Shown: positions 7,764-15,305, counted from the stretch's first letter. The stretch is 25,709 nucleotides of DNA from DATGFK01 sp040007395 (GCA_040007395.1 JBDTVG010000170.1:1-25709), one strand, 5' to 3'. Notes: generated from the letters alone by a model not told the origin. Translations and numbers: made by a program.

Positions 7764-8963
7764 ATGAAGCTATCAAATCGCTGGCACATCTTGGGTTGGA
7801 CAGGGTTAACCGTTCTCATCCTTTTTATAATGTTCACCGGGACGGCGGTAAGCCTTCCCATCGCCTATGGCAACGCACAACCGACTATCGATTCCACCCG
7901 CTTCGCGACTCCGCTGCCTAGTCCGCAGCATAACGGCGGCAGGGCCACTTGGACAGTCAAGAGTATGGGCTTTGTCAGCAAATATCCGACGGGCTTTGTC
8001 TTTACGCTGGATGCAAGCAGTTCGCTCGGTAAGATTACGCTTGCCCAAGTCCTATGGCGACATGCCGCCAACAAACCTACATCGATGATGGTTCAGGCCG
8101 ACAAGACTGGTAAATTTGTGGCCTATTGGACAACCTCTGTGTTTCAGACCGTGCCGGGCTGGGTCGGCGTGGATTATTGGTGGGTGCTGACTGACGAACG
8201 TGGCAACTCCTTTGAAACGCCGCATCAGTACAGCGAATACGCCGATAACACCCGCAAATGGCGACGGTTGGTGACAGAAGATGCCGTAATCCATTGGGAA
8301 GCCAGCCTACCCGCCGACATCGGCCCGCAGATTGCGGCCTCACTAAAACAGCAGCGGGATCGGTATTTGCAGGGCTGGGGCAAACTGCTCAATTACAAAC
8401 CGCATATCATGATCTATGCCAGCTACAAACCTTGGAAAGAATGGATGCCGAAGGTCAACGATCAGTGGATCGACGGCGAAACGAGTTCCTACTGGGGCGG
8501 TACGGTGCAGGTCTACCACGCGAACAATGCCAACGGCCTCAAATATCTCACCTATGGCGTGATCTTGCATGAGGTCGAACATCTTTACCAGCAGACGTTC
8601 AGTCCGTATGATACGTGGCACAGGCAGGTCTGGTTCTACGAAGGCGATGCAACCTCCTTCGAGTTGTACCAGTCCTATGATTTCCTGCAAACGGTCAAAG
8701 ATATGGCGGCACGGCGACAATTGCCTGCATTGCAAAAAGCCCCGGCGCTGCTGCTTGAAGATCGGATGCCGTATGACGTGGGCTATTCCTTCTGGAAATA
8801 TATCGAAGTGACCTTTGGCCCCGATATGCACCGTCTAATATGGGATCAGATCCGGCGCGGTCAGCCTATCGAGGGATCGCTGCAAACGGCAACCGGGAAA
8901 CCCTTTGCTGATCTGGAAAAGGACTTCCGGGCGTGGGTGGGCGCTGGTGACCCGATCAAGTAA
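7764..8963 (+). CDS. Membrane-anchored gluzincin-type zinc peptidase (peptidase MA-like)
   Basis: 399-aa protein with an N-terminal membrane/signal helix (residues ~9-32) and an extracytoplasmic remainder. Residues ~50-165 look like a beta-rich N-terminal domain. The C-terminal part carries the zinc-peptidase motif HEVEH (H269-H273) followed 20 residues later by WFYEGDA with the third ligand E293, the gluzincin arrangement found in the peptidase MA family (PF13485). The helix after it (YDVGYSFWKYI) and FADLEKDFRAWVG near the C-terminus also fit. ATG 7764 is preferred over GTG 7752 because GAGGG lies 5 nt upstream of the ATG. Substrate unknown; the neighbours, an aldolase and an aminotransferase, give no hint. 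Confidence 0.85.
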   Translation: MKLSNRWHILGWTGLTVLILFIMFTGTAVSLPIAYGNAQPTIDSTRFATPLPSPQHNGGRATWTVKSMGFVSKYPTGFVFTLDASSSLGKITLAQVLWRHAANKPTSMMVQADKTGKFVAYWTTSVFQTVPGWVGVDYWWVLTDERGNSFETPHQYSEYADNTRKWRRLVTEDAVIHWEASLPADIGPQIAASLKQQRDRYLQGWGKLLNYKPHIMIYASYKPWKEWMPKVNDQWIDGETSSYWGGTVQVYHANNANGLKYLTYGVILHEVEHLYQQTFSPYDTWHRQVWFYEGDATSFELYQSYDFLQTVKDMAARRQLPALQKAPALLLEDRMPYDVGYSFWKYIEVTFGPDMHRLIWDQIRRGQPIEGSLQTATGKPFADLEKDFRAWVGAGDPIK

Positions 8964-8981
8964 TCAGCCAAAGCGCAGCAG

Positions 8982-10148
8982 CTATGGATGCTGGAGATTG
9001 CGGATAATCTGCCCTAAGATTTTGATGCCAGCTTCAAGATCACTCAGCGACGCAAAACTGTAGGCGATACGTAAGTTGTGCTGTCCGTCGGTAAAATTGA
9101 TAAAGAAGCCCTCACCCGACGAAAGGGTTACGCCTTGGTGCAGGGCAAGGCGTTTGACCTCTTGGGCAAAAATGGTTTTAGGCAGAGTTATCCAGATAAA
9201 AAAGCCGCCGAGGGGAGTCGTCCATATCACATCGGCGGGCATAAATTGGCTGAGTGCCGCGAGCGCTGTATCACGCCGCTGCTGGTAGAGCGCTTGCAAG
9301 CGCTGGATATGCCATTCCCAATAACCCTTGAGACAGTACTCCATCACCATCTGTGCTGCCAAAGGATTAGCACCACCGCCCATTTGCGTGGTACCAGCGT
9401 TGACGCATTGTTGAATGGCTTCCGGTGAGCCAGTCAACCAGCCAATACGCAGCCCCGGCGCAAGGGTCTTGGAGAAGCTGCCAATACTCATGACTCGTTC
9501 GCCCTGTGCCAGCGCATAAAAGCTAGTGGGTAGGCTGCGCTCGAAACCCAGATAGCGATACACATCATCTTCTATAATGAAAAAACTATATTGCTGCGCC
9601 AACGCGATAATCTGGACGCGGCGTTCTTCAGACAGGGTAATGCCCGTCGGGTTGTGAAAGTTCGGCACACTATAGAGGAAACGCGGCGTTTTCCCCTCCG
9701 ATTTCAGTTGCGCCAGTAGTGTCGCTAATTCGGTAACGATCAGGCCGTGTTCGTCCATCGGAATTGAACAAAGCTCAATCTGCTGATCGCGGAAGACGTG
9801 CAGCGCATCGACATAGCTCGGAGCCTCGACAATCGCGATGTCGCCGGGTTTCGTAAATAGGCGGGCGATCATATCGATGGCATGAGTCGAGCCTGCCACC
9901 AGCATCATATTCGCAGGTTGCAGTGCCAGATCTTGTTCACGGTTTACCTTGTCAACGAGGTAGCTAATCAAACCGGGTGTGCCTTGTTCAGGGCCATATT
10001 GCAGCGCCTTATACGCTTGCGGTTGATTGAGCACACTCTGCATCGCCTCGTGTAGTTCTGGCGTGAACACGGTTGCCGGGTCGGGATGCCCAAGCAGCAG
10101 CGAAATCGTATTGCGCGTCATGCCTTGCGGTAAATCGTTTGCGATCAT
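8982..10148 (-). CDS. PLP-dependent aminotransferase, class I/II (2-aminoadipate/LysN-like)
   Basis: 388-aa fold-type I aminotransferase. The Schiff-base lysine is K227 in SIGSFSKTLAPGLRIGW. Other cofactor residues are N166 in NFHNPTG, D194 and Y197 in IIEDDVYRYL, and YGPEQGTPGL near 51; NLRIAYSFAS near the C-terminus carries the substrate-carboxylate Arg. The sequence resembles the branch related to MocR regulators but lacks their N-terminal winged helix; that branch includes 2-aminoadipate and aromatic/branched-chain transaminases, so the true substrate is not assigned. ATG 10148 is supported by AGAGGA 10 nt upstream; an internal ATG at residue 10 is possible. It stands alone, with a repeat-rich gap upstream. 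Confidence 0.9.
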   Translation of the reverse strand: MIANDLPQGMTRNTISLLLGHPDPATVFTPELHEAMQSVLNQPQAYKALQYGPEQGTPGLISYLVDKVNREQDLALQPANMMLVAGSTHAIDMIARLFTKPGDIAIVEAPSYVDALHVFRDQQIELCSIPMDEHGLIVTELATLLAQLKSEGKTPRFLYSVPNFHNPTGITLSEERRVQIIALAQQYSFFIIEDDVYRYLGFERSLPTSFYALAQGERVMSIGSFSKTLAPGLRIGWLTGSPEAIQQCVNAGTTQMGGGANPLAAQMVMEYCLKGYWEWHIQRLQALYQQRRDTALAALSQFMPADVIWTTPLGGFFIWITLPKTIFAQEVKRLALHQGVTLSSGEGFFINFTDGQHNLRIAYSFASLSDLEAGIKILGQIIRNLQHP

Positions 10149-10250
10149 CGCGATTTAATCCTCTTTGTGAGCAAAAAGCAGCCTCCACTCTACAACATTG
10201 CGCGTCACGGCTCAACTATTGCCGGGAAGCAGGCAGGGTAAACGCCTCAA

Positions 10251-10353
10251 AATTGACCTCACCCTAAATCCCTCTCCCTCATGGAGAGGGACTTCCAAAA
10301 TGGCTTGACTCCCCCTCGCTGCGTGCGGAGAGGGCGCTGGGGGGAGGTCAATT
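10251..10353. repeat. MITE-like inverted-repeat element
   Basis: Bounded by perfect 10-bp terminal inverted repeats, AATTGACCTC (10251-10260) and GAGGTCAATT (10344-10353). Inside is the CCCTAAATCCCTCTCC-type arm with hairpin-forming GGAGAGGGACTT, as at 964-1059. No coding capacity. It lies in the 484-bp gap upstream of the aminotransferase. Confidence 0.65.
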
Positions 10354-10429
10354 GTTCCCGTTTTTGATTTGATGCGTTTGCTCTGGGGAATACGGTTGGG
10401 CAATCGCCTCAAATTGGTCGAGGTGGGCA

Positions 10430-10532
10430 TTGACCCCTATCCCCCAGCCCCTTCCCCCGCAAGCGATGGAAGGGGAGCCGGACGATTCTGAAAGTCCCTC
10501 CTCGCTTGCGGGGAGGGATTTAGGGTGGGGTC
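10430..10532 (+). repeat. ~100-bp direct repeat, copy 1 (downstream of TIR-SUMF1 gene)
   Basis: Begins TTGACCCC and ends GGGTGGGGTC. It contains CCGCAAGCGATGGAAGGGGA and CTTGCGGGGAGGGATTTAG, whose CGCAAGCG / CGCTTGCG parts can pair. Nearly identical by eye, with about two one-base gaps, to 11858-11958 in the same orientation. Flanking octamers GGCAATCG (10399-10406) and CGATTGCC (10532-10539) form an additional outer inverted repeat around this copy. Confidence 0.75.
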
Positions 10533-10539
10533 GATTGCC

Positions 10540-10632
10540 TGTGCGCCAATCTCCATTTTTTCGCGGGGCGCTCCGCGCCGAACCCGTGAGGGCTTCGCCC
10601 CCACACACCCACCAAGATCAGAAATACAGAAA
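10540..10632. other. Short hairpins 3' of the TIR-SUMF1 gene
   Basis: Two small adjacent stems: GGCGC-TCC-GCGCC (10567-10579) and GGGC-TTC-GCCC (10590-10600). They sit just beyond the stop of the minus-strand TIR-SUMF1 gene. Neither is followed by a T-run in the direction of that gene, so a terminator call is not secure. No gene was found here. Confidence 0.35.
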
Positions 10633-11781
10633 TCAGGATGTCAGAACACGATTAAGAGAGGGCAAGGCAGCAAGACGGAACCCAATATCGTAATTCCCGT
10701 TGAGAGGGGTATCCCAGAAGCGGGCATCGCAGCGGAAGAGATTCGTAAGGACGTAGTTCCAAGAACCGCCCCCCAGCACACGATACTTAGCATCTCTATC
10801 AAAATTGTTTGATTTATCCTCGTAATCAGTCAAGCACCATTCCCAGACATTACCCGCCATATCAACCACCCCGAATGGGCTGTCGCCTTTGCCCTCATAC
10901 TGCCACACGGGGGTTGTCACATTGCTATTGCAAGGCTTTACCGAGTTATTGCACTTTTCACAATCCCAGTCATTGCCCCAAGGATAGGCTCTGCTGTCAT
11001 CGCCTTGCGCGGCATACTGCCATTGGTCGTCTGTCGGCAGCATAATCTTCTCGTCCGTCACGTCGCTCAACCACAGGCAAAATGCCACTGACTCGTACCA
11101 CGATACGCCGACAACGGGTTGTTCTTTGTCGTTCCATTTCGTGTCTGTCCAAAAGCGTGGTTGTGTCCAATCCTTTTCTTCGCGCTGTGCCCAGCCAACT
11201 TTCGTCCACCAGTTGGGATTACCGTAGCCACCTGCTTCAACAAACAATCGAAACTGGTCATTCGTGACTGGATATTTGGCAATGCTGTATCCTTTACCCG
11301 GAATTTCGATCCACGCAAACGGTTGGGGCAGCAGGTCAATGGATCGCGGGCGGGTAGGTGTAGATACTAACGGCTGAGTTGGGATCGGTTGCAGGCTAAT
11401 CTTGTGGCGGCCTAATTCCTTGTGAAGTTTCTCGACTGCCTGATCGTAAGGCTGCTTGTGAAAGTCGATATATTGAATACGGGTCAGTTGAAAATGAATA
11501 TCAGCCGGACGCAATAAGATCGGGATGATCGGCTTTTTCCTGTCGAGATAATACTGCCATTCATCCTCGACATTGATGGAAGCCATTGAGTCCGGCGACA
11601 GAATCAGCAGCATGAGATCGCAGGATCGCAAGCCTTCTTGGATCGCGGTACTCCACTTCATCCCGGCGGGAATGTCCTCGACATCCAGCCAAATATCCAC
11701 GCCCAAGTTGTCCAGATGGGCGGCGAGGCGGCGGACAAAAGCTTCATCAGTGCGGCTGTAGCTAATGAACAGTTTGGACAT
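10633..11781 (-). CDS. TIR domain-SUMF1/FGE-like fusion protein
   Basis: 382-aa two-domain protein. Residues 1-~110 form a bacterial TIR domain (TIR_2 type): KLFISYSRTDEAF, WLDVEDIPAG loop, LILSPDSMAS and EDEWQYYL, where E74 aligns with the catalytic Glu of NAD-cleaving TIRs. A Pro-rich linker follows (~130-150). Residues ~152-372 form a formylglycine-generating-enzyme/SUMF1-type C-lectin-like domain (YPVTNDQFRLF, PVVGVSWYES, DMAGNVWEW, GGGSW, GFRLAA). The two active-site Cys of true FGE are not in place after GGGSW, so this half is more likely a binding or sensing module. The start is ATG 11781: the longer frame to 11907 would translate the upstream repeat. It lies between direct repeats at 10430 and 11858. 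A conflict or signalling effector is inferred. Confidence 0.88.
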   Translation of the reverse strand: MSKLFISYSRTDEAFVRRLAAHLDNLGVDIWLDVEDIPAGMKWSTAIQEGLRSCDLMLLILSPDSMASINVEDEWQYYLDRKKPIIPILLRPADIHFQLTRIQYIDFHKQPYDQAVEKLHKELGRHKISLQPIPTQPLVSTPTRPRSIDLLPQPFAWIEIPGKGYSIAKYPVTNDQFRLFVEAGGYGNPNWWTKVGWAQREEKDWTQPRFWTDTKWNDKEQPVVGVSWYESVAFCLWLSDVTDEKIMLPTDDQWQYAAQGDDSRAYPWGNDWDCEKCNNSVKPCNSNVTTPVWQYEGKGDSPFGVVDMAGNVWEWCLTDYEDKSNNFDRDAKYRVLGGGSWNYVLTNLFRCDARFWDTPLNGNYDIGFRLAALPSLNRVLTS

Positions 11782-11857
11782 GACGACGTTATCCAATGAT
11801 TTATGTGGCGCTGCCCATAGTATATCGAAAACTGCCAAAAAAATGATCGGCGGCGTG

Positions 11858-11958
11858 TTAACCCCTAACCCCAGCCCCTTCCCCGCAAGCGATGGAAGGG
11901 GAGCCATACGTTTCTGAAAGTCCCTCCTCGCTTGCAGGGAGGGATTTAGGGTGGGGTC
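11858..11958 (+). repeat. ~100-bp direct repeat, copy 2 (upstream of TIR-SUMF1 gene)
   Basis: Near-identical partner of 10430-10532, same orientation, beginning TTAACCCC and ending GGGTGGGGTC. It lies between the start of the TIR-SUMF1 gene (minus) and the start of the response regulator (plus), and must therefore sit in or next to the promoters of both. Confidence 0.75.
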
Positions 11959-12061
11959 ATTACTGACAATCGCAGCTTACAGCAATCAGCCGATTGCCAG
12001 TATCCGCGCCGCACATTATGATCGAGGCATCGAAGACTCAAAGCTGAACAGGGGTGGGTGG

Positions 12062-12760
12062 GTGAATATTCTGATTATCGGCGAAGATGTTCGGTCATTG
12101 AATATCATTGCCTTGATCCTTCGCCAAGAAGGCTACACCGTCGAGAGCATTATCGACCATGCACAGGCCGAACAGACGTGGGCCGACTTTGCCACTGATG
12201 TTTTGATCCTCGACCACGATACCATTGACTCGGCGCTGCTGCGGCTCATTGAAACCATTCGCGGCAAATCGACGATAGCGATCATGCTGCTGGCAAATCC
12301 TTGGCCCGAACATGATGTGATTAACGCCTACGAAGCCGGGATCGATGACTTTCTGGCAAAGCCCTACAGTTATCAAATGCTGCTGGCGCATATCAACGCC
12401 CGCATCCGACGAACGCGAGTTATCCAAAATACGGTGGTGCCCAATCTGGTTGCCGCCGATCTTAGCCTTGACCCGGAACGTCATACCGTCACGCTACCTG
12501 ACCAGCAAGTTCGCCAACTGACCAATCTGGAATTTCGCCTACTGTACAGCCTGATGCTTAATCGAGGCCATGTGCTGACTGCCGAAATGATCATCGAAAA
12601 GGTATGGGGCTATACCGGAGAAGGGGATCGCAACCTACTCAAGAGTCTGATCAGCCGCCTACGTGCCAAGATCGAACCCTCGCCGCGCGAACCGAAGTTG
12701 ATCACCACTGTGCCGGGAATCGGCTACACCTTCGATCCCACCGATAACGAGCTACCGTGA
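12062..12760 (+). CDS. OmpR/PhoB-type response regulator (REC + winged helix)
   Basis: 232-aa DNA-binding response regulator. The receiver domain (1-~118) has E8-D9, phospho-acceptor D51 in LILDHD and K100 in LAKP; the usual switch Ser/Thr is replaced (Leu-Ala at 77-78 in IMLLANP). The C-terminal winged helix (~130-226) shows LTNLEFRLLYSLM, VLTAEMIIEKVWGY, LISRLRAKIE and TVPGIGYTF, all typical of the OmpR/PhoB class. GTG 12062 is chosen because the receiver starts directly there (NILIIGED) and a G-rich element (GGGGTGGG) is just upstream; the longer frame from 11951 would begin inside the repeat. No histidine kinase is adjacent, so it is an orphan here. Target genes unknown. Confidence 0.9.
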   Translation: MNILIIGEDVRSLNIIALILRQEGYTVESIIDHAQAEQTWADFATDVLILDHDTIDSALLRLIETIRGKSTIAIMLLANPWPEHDVINAYEAGIDDFLAKPYSYQMLLAHINARIRRTRVIQNTVVPNLVAADLSLDPERHTVTLPDQQVRQLTNLEFRLLYSLMLNRGHVLTAEMIIEKVWGYTGEGDRNLLKSLISRLRAKIEPSPREPKLITTVPGIGYTFDPTDNELP

Positions 12761-12778
12761 TTAACTGACCTTGCATAG

Positions 12779-13007
12779 CCCTCACCACTTGCCCCTCTCC
12801 CGCAGGAGAGGCTTTCAAGGGTAGGTATTTGATCAATTCAGCGGGTCGGGCAGGCCCGACCCCTACATCGAAACCATATATTGTAGGGGCCGTCGCCTGC
12901 GCGGCCCTGCATTTCTAGAAATACCTACCCTTAAAAGCGCGACGAGGGGAAAAATGACATTGTATTGAAGCCCCTCTCTACGCAGTGGAGAGGGACTTAG
13001 GGTGAGG
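12779..13007. repeat. Nested inverted-repeat element between convergent genes
   Basis: Three layers are visible. Outer: CCTCACC (12780-12786) and GGTGAGG (13001-13007), each next to a hairpin (12794-12811 and 12972-12994) of the CCCTCTCC-arm family. Middle: 20-bp terminal inverted repeats with one mismatch, 12811-12830 and 12919-12938 (AAGGGTAGGTATTT / AAATACCTACCCTT core). Inner: a double-hairpin repeat at 12843-12907. It fits successive insertion of one element into another, but that history is inference. No coding sequence was found. Confidence 0.75.
12843..12907. repeat. Double-hairpin intergenic repeat, copy 2
   Basis: Left stem GGGTCGGG (12843-12850) with CCCGACCC (12855-12862). Core CCCCTACA (12860-12867) pairs with TGTAGGGG (12882-12889). 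Right stem GGGCCG (12887-12892) pairs with CGGCCC (12902-12907). The core pairing overlaps both outer stems, so the structures are mutually exclusive. It sits inside the nested element. Confidence 0.7.
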
Positions 13008-13021
13008 ATGCATAACGTGAC

Positions 13022-14149
13022 TCACTGAACGGTAATCGTCTGTTGAAGATCCGGCGCATCGGGCAGATTGACGACCTCGAACCACGTATTGCCCGGTTTC
13101 AGATAGATCGGCTGATGCTCCTCTGTCCAGAAAGACAACATATCGGCTTTGTCCCAGCGATTCCACAAACCCTTGACGCACTGCCCATCGCGACAGACCA
13201 ACGCAGGGCCAAGCGTCCATAGTTGGATCTCAATCGAGTAGCTTTTGCTGCCCTGAAACTCGCTCTCGACAATGTTGTAATCGTACTGATGCCACGCATA
13301 CAGCAGCACGACATTAGCGGACGTAACCTGCATTTTCGTGTTCGCGTCGAAGTGTGGCTGGCCTTCTGTCCAACGGGCATAACGCTGAGTGGTCGCGTCA
13401 TAACGCCATTCGGCATCTGTCGGGCCATAGTCCACGATGATCTTTGTACCGGAAGTACCTATCGGCTGCGGTGTGGGGCTGAACAGCATCCCGCCTAAAT
13501 TCGATGGCGGCGTGTTGAACCCTTTGGCGCTGGCGCGAGTCCACATCGCGGCGGGGCTGCCAAACAAGTTATGCGGAACCTCAATCGTGTCATCGCGATA
13601 GAACAGCGGCGGCCCCACCGTGACCCCTTCGAGCGCTCGATCCGCGAAAGGGCTGTTGAAAATCTTGTCGCGCACGCCGTTACTCGCGCCGCTAAAGGCG
13701 AAGATCGCGTCGTACATCCGAGCGATCTCCAGATCGATCAGACGCGCACTACGGATCGAGCCAACACGCGGCGGCGTATGCGTCCAGAATACCGCCGTAA
13801 AGCGCGTTAGCTTGCCTTCGGTCAGATGCTCAAAGACTAGATCGGCTTCTCCGATTCCAGCTTGTGGACGCACCAACGCTGGCGCATTGCTGATCTTGAC
13901 TGCCAATGGACGGCGTTGCAGTGCGGCTGGATCATCGACGGCTAGCCCAGTCAGGGGGTTGATAGTGGCGGCAAAGTTAAAAGGACCAAGTGCCCCTTGC
14001 GGCGTGGCGACCCATGTGGGTGAGGCCGTCGGATTTAGTGTTGGTTCGCCTGTCGCGTCAGCGCTTGAAAACAAGATCGCATGGCGACTAATCTGTGTTG
14101 TTGCCAACGCGAAAAGAATCAAGGTACATAGCAGGATAAAACGTCGCAT
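13022..14149 (-). CDS. DUF3048 (YerB-like) secreted protein
   Basis: 375-aa exported protein with an N-terminal signal/anchor helix (residues ~4-20) but no lipobox Cys in the expected place, followed by a Thr/Pro-rich stretch. The body matches the DUF3048/YerB family: INPLTGLAVDDPAALQRRPL (63-82), AVKISNAP, EADLVFEHLTEG (101-112), RVGSIRSAR (128-136), FAFSGAS (150-156), and a second region with WRYD and YDYNIVESEFQG. The family is widespread in Firmicutes and Chloroflexi; B. subtilis YerB is a member. No biochemical function is established that I know of. Its start is 16 nt from the end of the metallophosphoesterase gene, suggesting an operon with it. Confidence 0.9.
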   Translation of the reverse strand: MRRFILLCTLILFALATTQISRHAILFSSADATGEPTLNPTASPTWVATPQGALGPFNFAATINPLTGLAVDDPAALQRRPLAVKISNAPALVRPQAGIGEADLVFEHLTEGKLTRFTAVFWTHTPPRVGSIRSARLIDLEIARMYDAIFAFSGASNGVRDKIFNSPFADRALEGVTVGPPLFYRDDTIEVPHNLFGSPAAMWTRASAKGFNTPPSNLGGMLFSPTPQPIGTSGTKIIVDYGPTDAEWRYDATTQRYARWTEGQPHFDANTKMQVTSANVVLLYAWHQYDYNIVESEFQGSKSYSIEIQLWTLGPALVCRDGQCVKGLWNRWDKADMLSFWTEEHQPIYLKPGNTWFEVVNLPDAPDLQQTITVQ

Positions 14150-14165
14150 GAGCTACTCGGTTCAC

Positions 14166-14759
14166 TTAGCGTCTAAAGCGGATCGCCCGCACCCAGAGAG
14201 ATCGCCCACTGCCCAGATTCAGGGCGCGATAGGTACAGTCTGGGAGTGTCAGGGTCGCGCAGCTATGGCTGCCAATTTTATAAGTGCTGCACACCGACCC
14301 CGGATTGCAGATCCACACGTTGTCGATCTGCGCCATCAGCGGCAAATGCGTATGACCGAGGATCACGACATCGGCGTGGGCTTCGTGGGCGACTCGCTTG
14401 AACACATGGCGTTCGCTGAACGGAAACAGTCCAAGCTCATCGCTCCACGGTAGGCCATGTGCCACCAACACCCGCCGACCTTCCCAAGTAAAGGATCGTG
14501 TCGCGGGAAGCTGTTTCAGAAAGGTCAGTGTCTGTTCGTCGGCAGTAGCCCGCCGCAGCATTTTACGATCATGATTCCCGGCGATACACGGAATCTCCTT
14601 TGTTTCGAGCAATTGCACCACCGCTTGACCTTTCGGGCCTTTGCCGACCACATCGCCTGCACAGACGATCTGGTCTACGCCTTCTTTTTGTAAGAGATCA
14701 AGCGCCAAAGTCAGCGCATCAAAGTCGGCGTGAATATCCGCGATCAACCCCAATTTCAT
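14166..14759 (-). CDS. YfcE/MJ0936-type metallophosphoesterase
   Basis: 197-aa calcineurin-like phosphoesterase of the small bacterial/archaeal YfcE-like class. The complete metal-binding set is visible: D8 and H10 (IADIHAD), D36 (AGDVVG), N62-H63 (GNHD), H101 (VAHG), and H136/H138 (GHTH), followed by the family's NPGSV (152-156). It should hydrolyse phosphodiesters or phosphomonoesters with two divalent metals; the physiological substrate cannot be inferred. Cytoplasmic, no signal peptide. Starts at ATG 14759. The DUF3048 gene follows after 16 nt on the same strand, and a 138-aa unknown protein precedes it by 129 nt. Confidence 0.92.
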   Translation of the reverse strand: MKLGLIADIHADFDALTLALDLLQKEGVDQIVCAGDVVGKGPKGQAVVQLLETKEIPCIAGNHDRKMLRRATADEQTLTFLKQLPATRSFTWEGRRVLVAHGLPWSDELGLFPFSERHVFKRVAHEAHADVVILGHTHLPLMAQIDNVWICNPGSVCSTYKIGSHSCATLTLPDCTYRALNLGSGRSLWVRAIRFRR

Positions 14760-14846
14760 CGAGCAGCATTACCCATTGGTTAAAAAGACCACAATTATAA
14801 CGTGTCCGCAATCACCTTGTTTAGATTATTTACTCACGTTACACAT

Positions 14847-14867
14847 CCTCATCCTAAATCCCTCTCC
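14847..14867. repeat. Remnant of the CCCTCTCC-arm repeat family
   Basis: A short stretch reading CCTCATCCTAAATCCCTCTC matches one arm of the elements at 964, 10251 and 12779. The complementary arm is missing, so it looks like a decayed or truncated copy. Confidence 0.5.
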
Positions 14868-14888
14868 GAAAAATCAAGCGTGATTGGG

Positions 14889-15305
14889 TCAACCAAGGTT
14901 TAGGATCCCAGACCACAGACCAGCCACAATACCCATCATTTGTGTCTCAAGAATATTGCCAAGCGAATCAATCTCGTCGTCGAGCACGAAACTGTCCAGT
15001 GGGGGCGATAGACGTAGTTGGAGAACTTTGACTGTGATTCCAGTGGATGGGAGGGGTAAATGGGGAATAGCTATTGCGATTCCGCCATGTACTCCATCAT
15101 ATAGCCGTTGATGAAGCCTATCCTGGAATGCCTCAGGGAGTTGCGGTTCAAACAGTAACTCAGTCGAGACAGCGACAAACTGTTCAGCCGAGTTTTCGAC
15201 TCGCACCGTGAGTTGGATTTCGACTGTCTTGGACTTTTCGCGGTTCCAGCAGGAAAACGCGATAGATTGTTCAGCGAACATCGTATAGTTATTCATCATG
15301 TTCAT
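14889..15305 (-). CDS. Hypothetical protein (138 aa)
   Basis: Not confidently recognised. It is a soluble protein with no signal peptide or membrane helix. It alternates beta-type segments (VEIQLTVRVENS, QFVAVSTELLF, GITVKVLQLRLSPPLDS) with a central helix (LPEAFQDRLHQRLYDGVHGG). The order strand-strand-helix-strand, with a Gly-rich turn and a terminal DS, loosely recalls EF-G domain IV / ribosomal S5 domain 2-like folds, but this is a weak impression. It follows the ABC ATPase gene on the same strand after 101 nt and could be co-transcribed with the middle-component/ATPase pair. ATG 15305 has only a GGGG element about 10 nt upstream; the ATGs at residues 3 and 4 are alternatives. Confidence 0.6.
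   Translation of the reverse strand: MNMMNNYTMFAEQSIAFSCWNREKSKTVEIQLTVRVENSAEQFVAVSTELLFEPQLPEAFQDRLHQRLYDGVHGGIAIAIPHLPLPSTGITVKVLQLRLSPPLDSFVLDDEIDSLGNILETQMMGIVAGLWSGILNLG

Noticed and set aside
10430..10812. Plus-strand frames across the repeat and the TIR-SUMF1 3' end
   Set aside because: They run through a hairpin repeat and antisense to a well-supported gene, with no domain-like composition.
10633..11781. SUMF1 domain as a diversity-generating-retroelement target
   Set aside because: No reverse transcriptase or matching template repeat was found in the window, and the 3' end shows no adenine-biased repeat.
11782..11907. N-terminal extension of the TIR-SUMF1 frame
   Set aside because: Its codons overlap the upstream ~100-bp repeat and yield a low-complexity peptide; the TIR domain begins immediately at the ATG at 11781.
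10251..13007. Possible CRISPR array in the repeat-rich stretch
   Set aside because: The repeats are few, long, internally palindromic and not regularly spaced with unique spacers; no cas genes are present.
13620..14453. 277-aa plus-strand frame antisense to DUF3048 and metallophosphoesterase genes
   Set aside because: Both opposite-strand genes have clear family motifs; this frame is rich in Arg/Ser/Ala and shows none.
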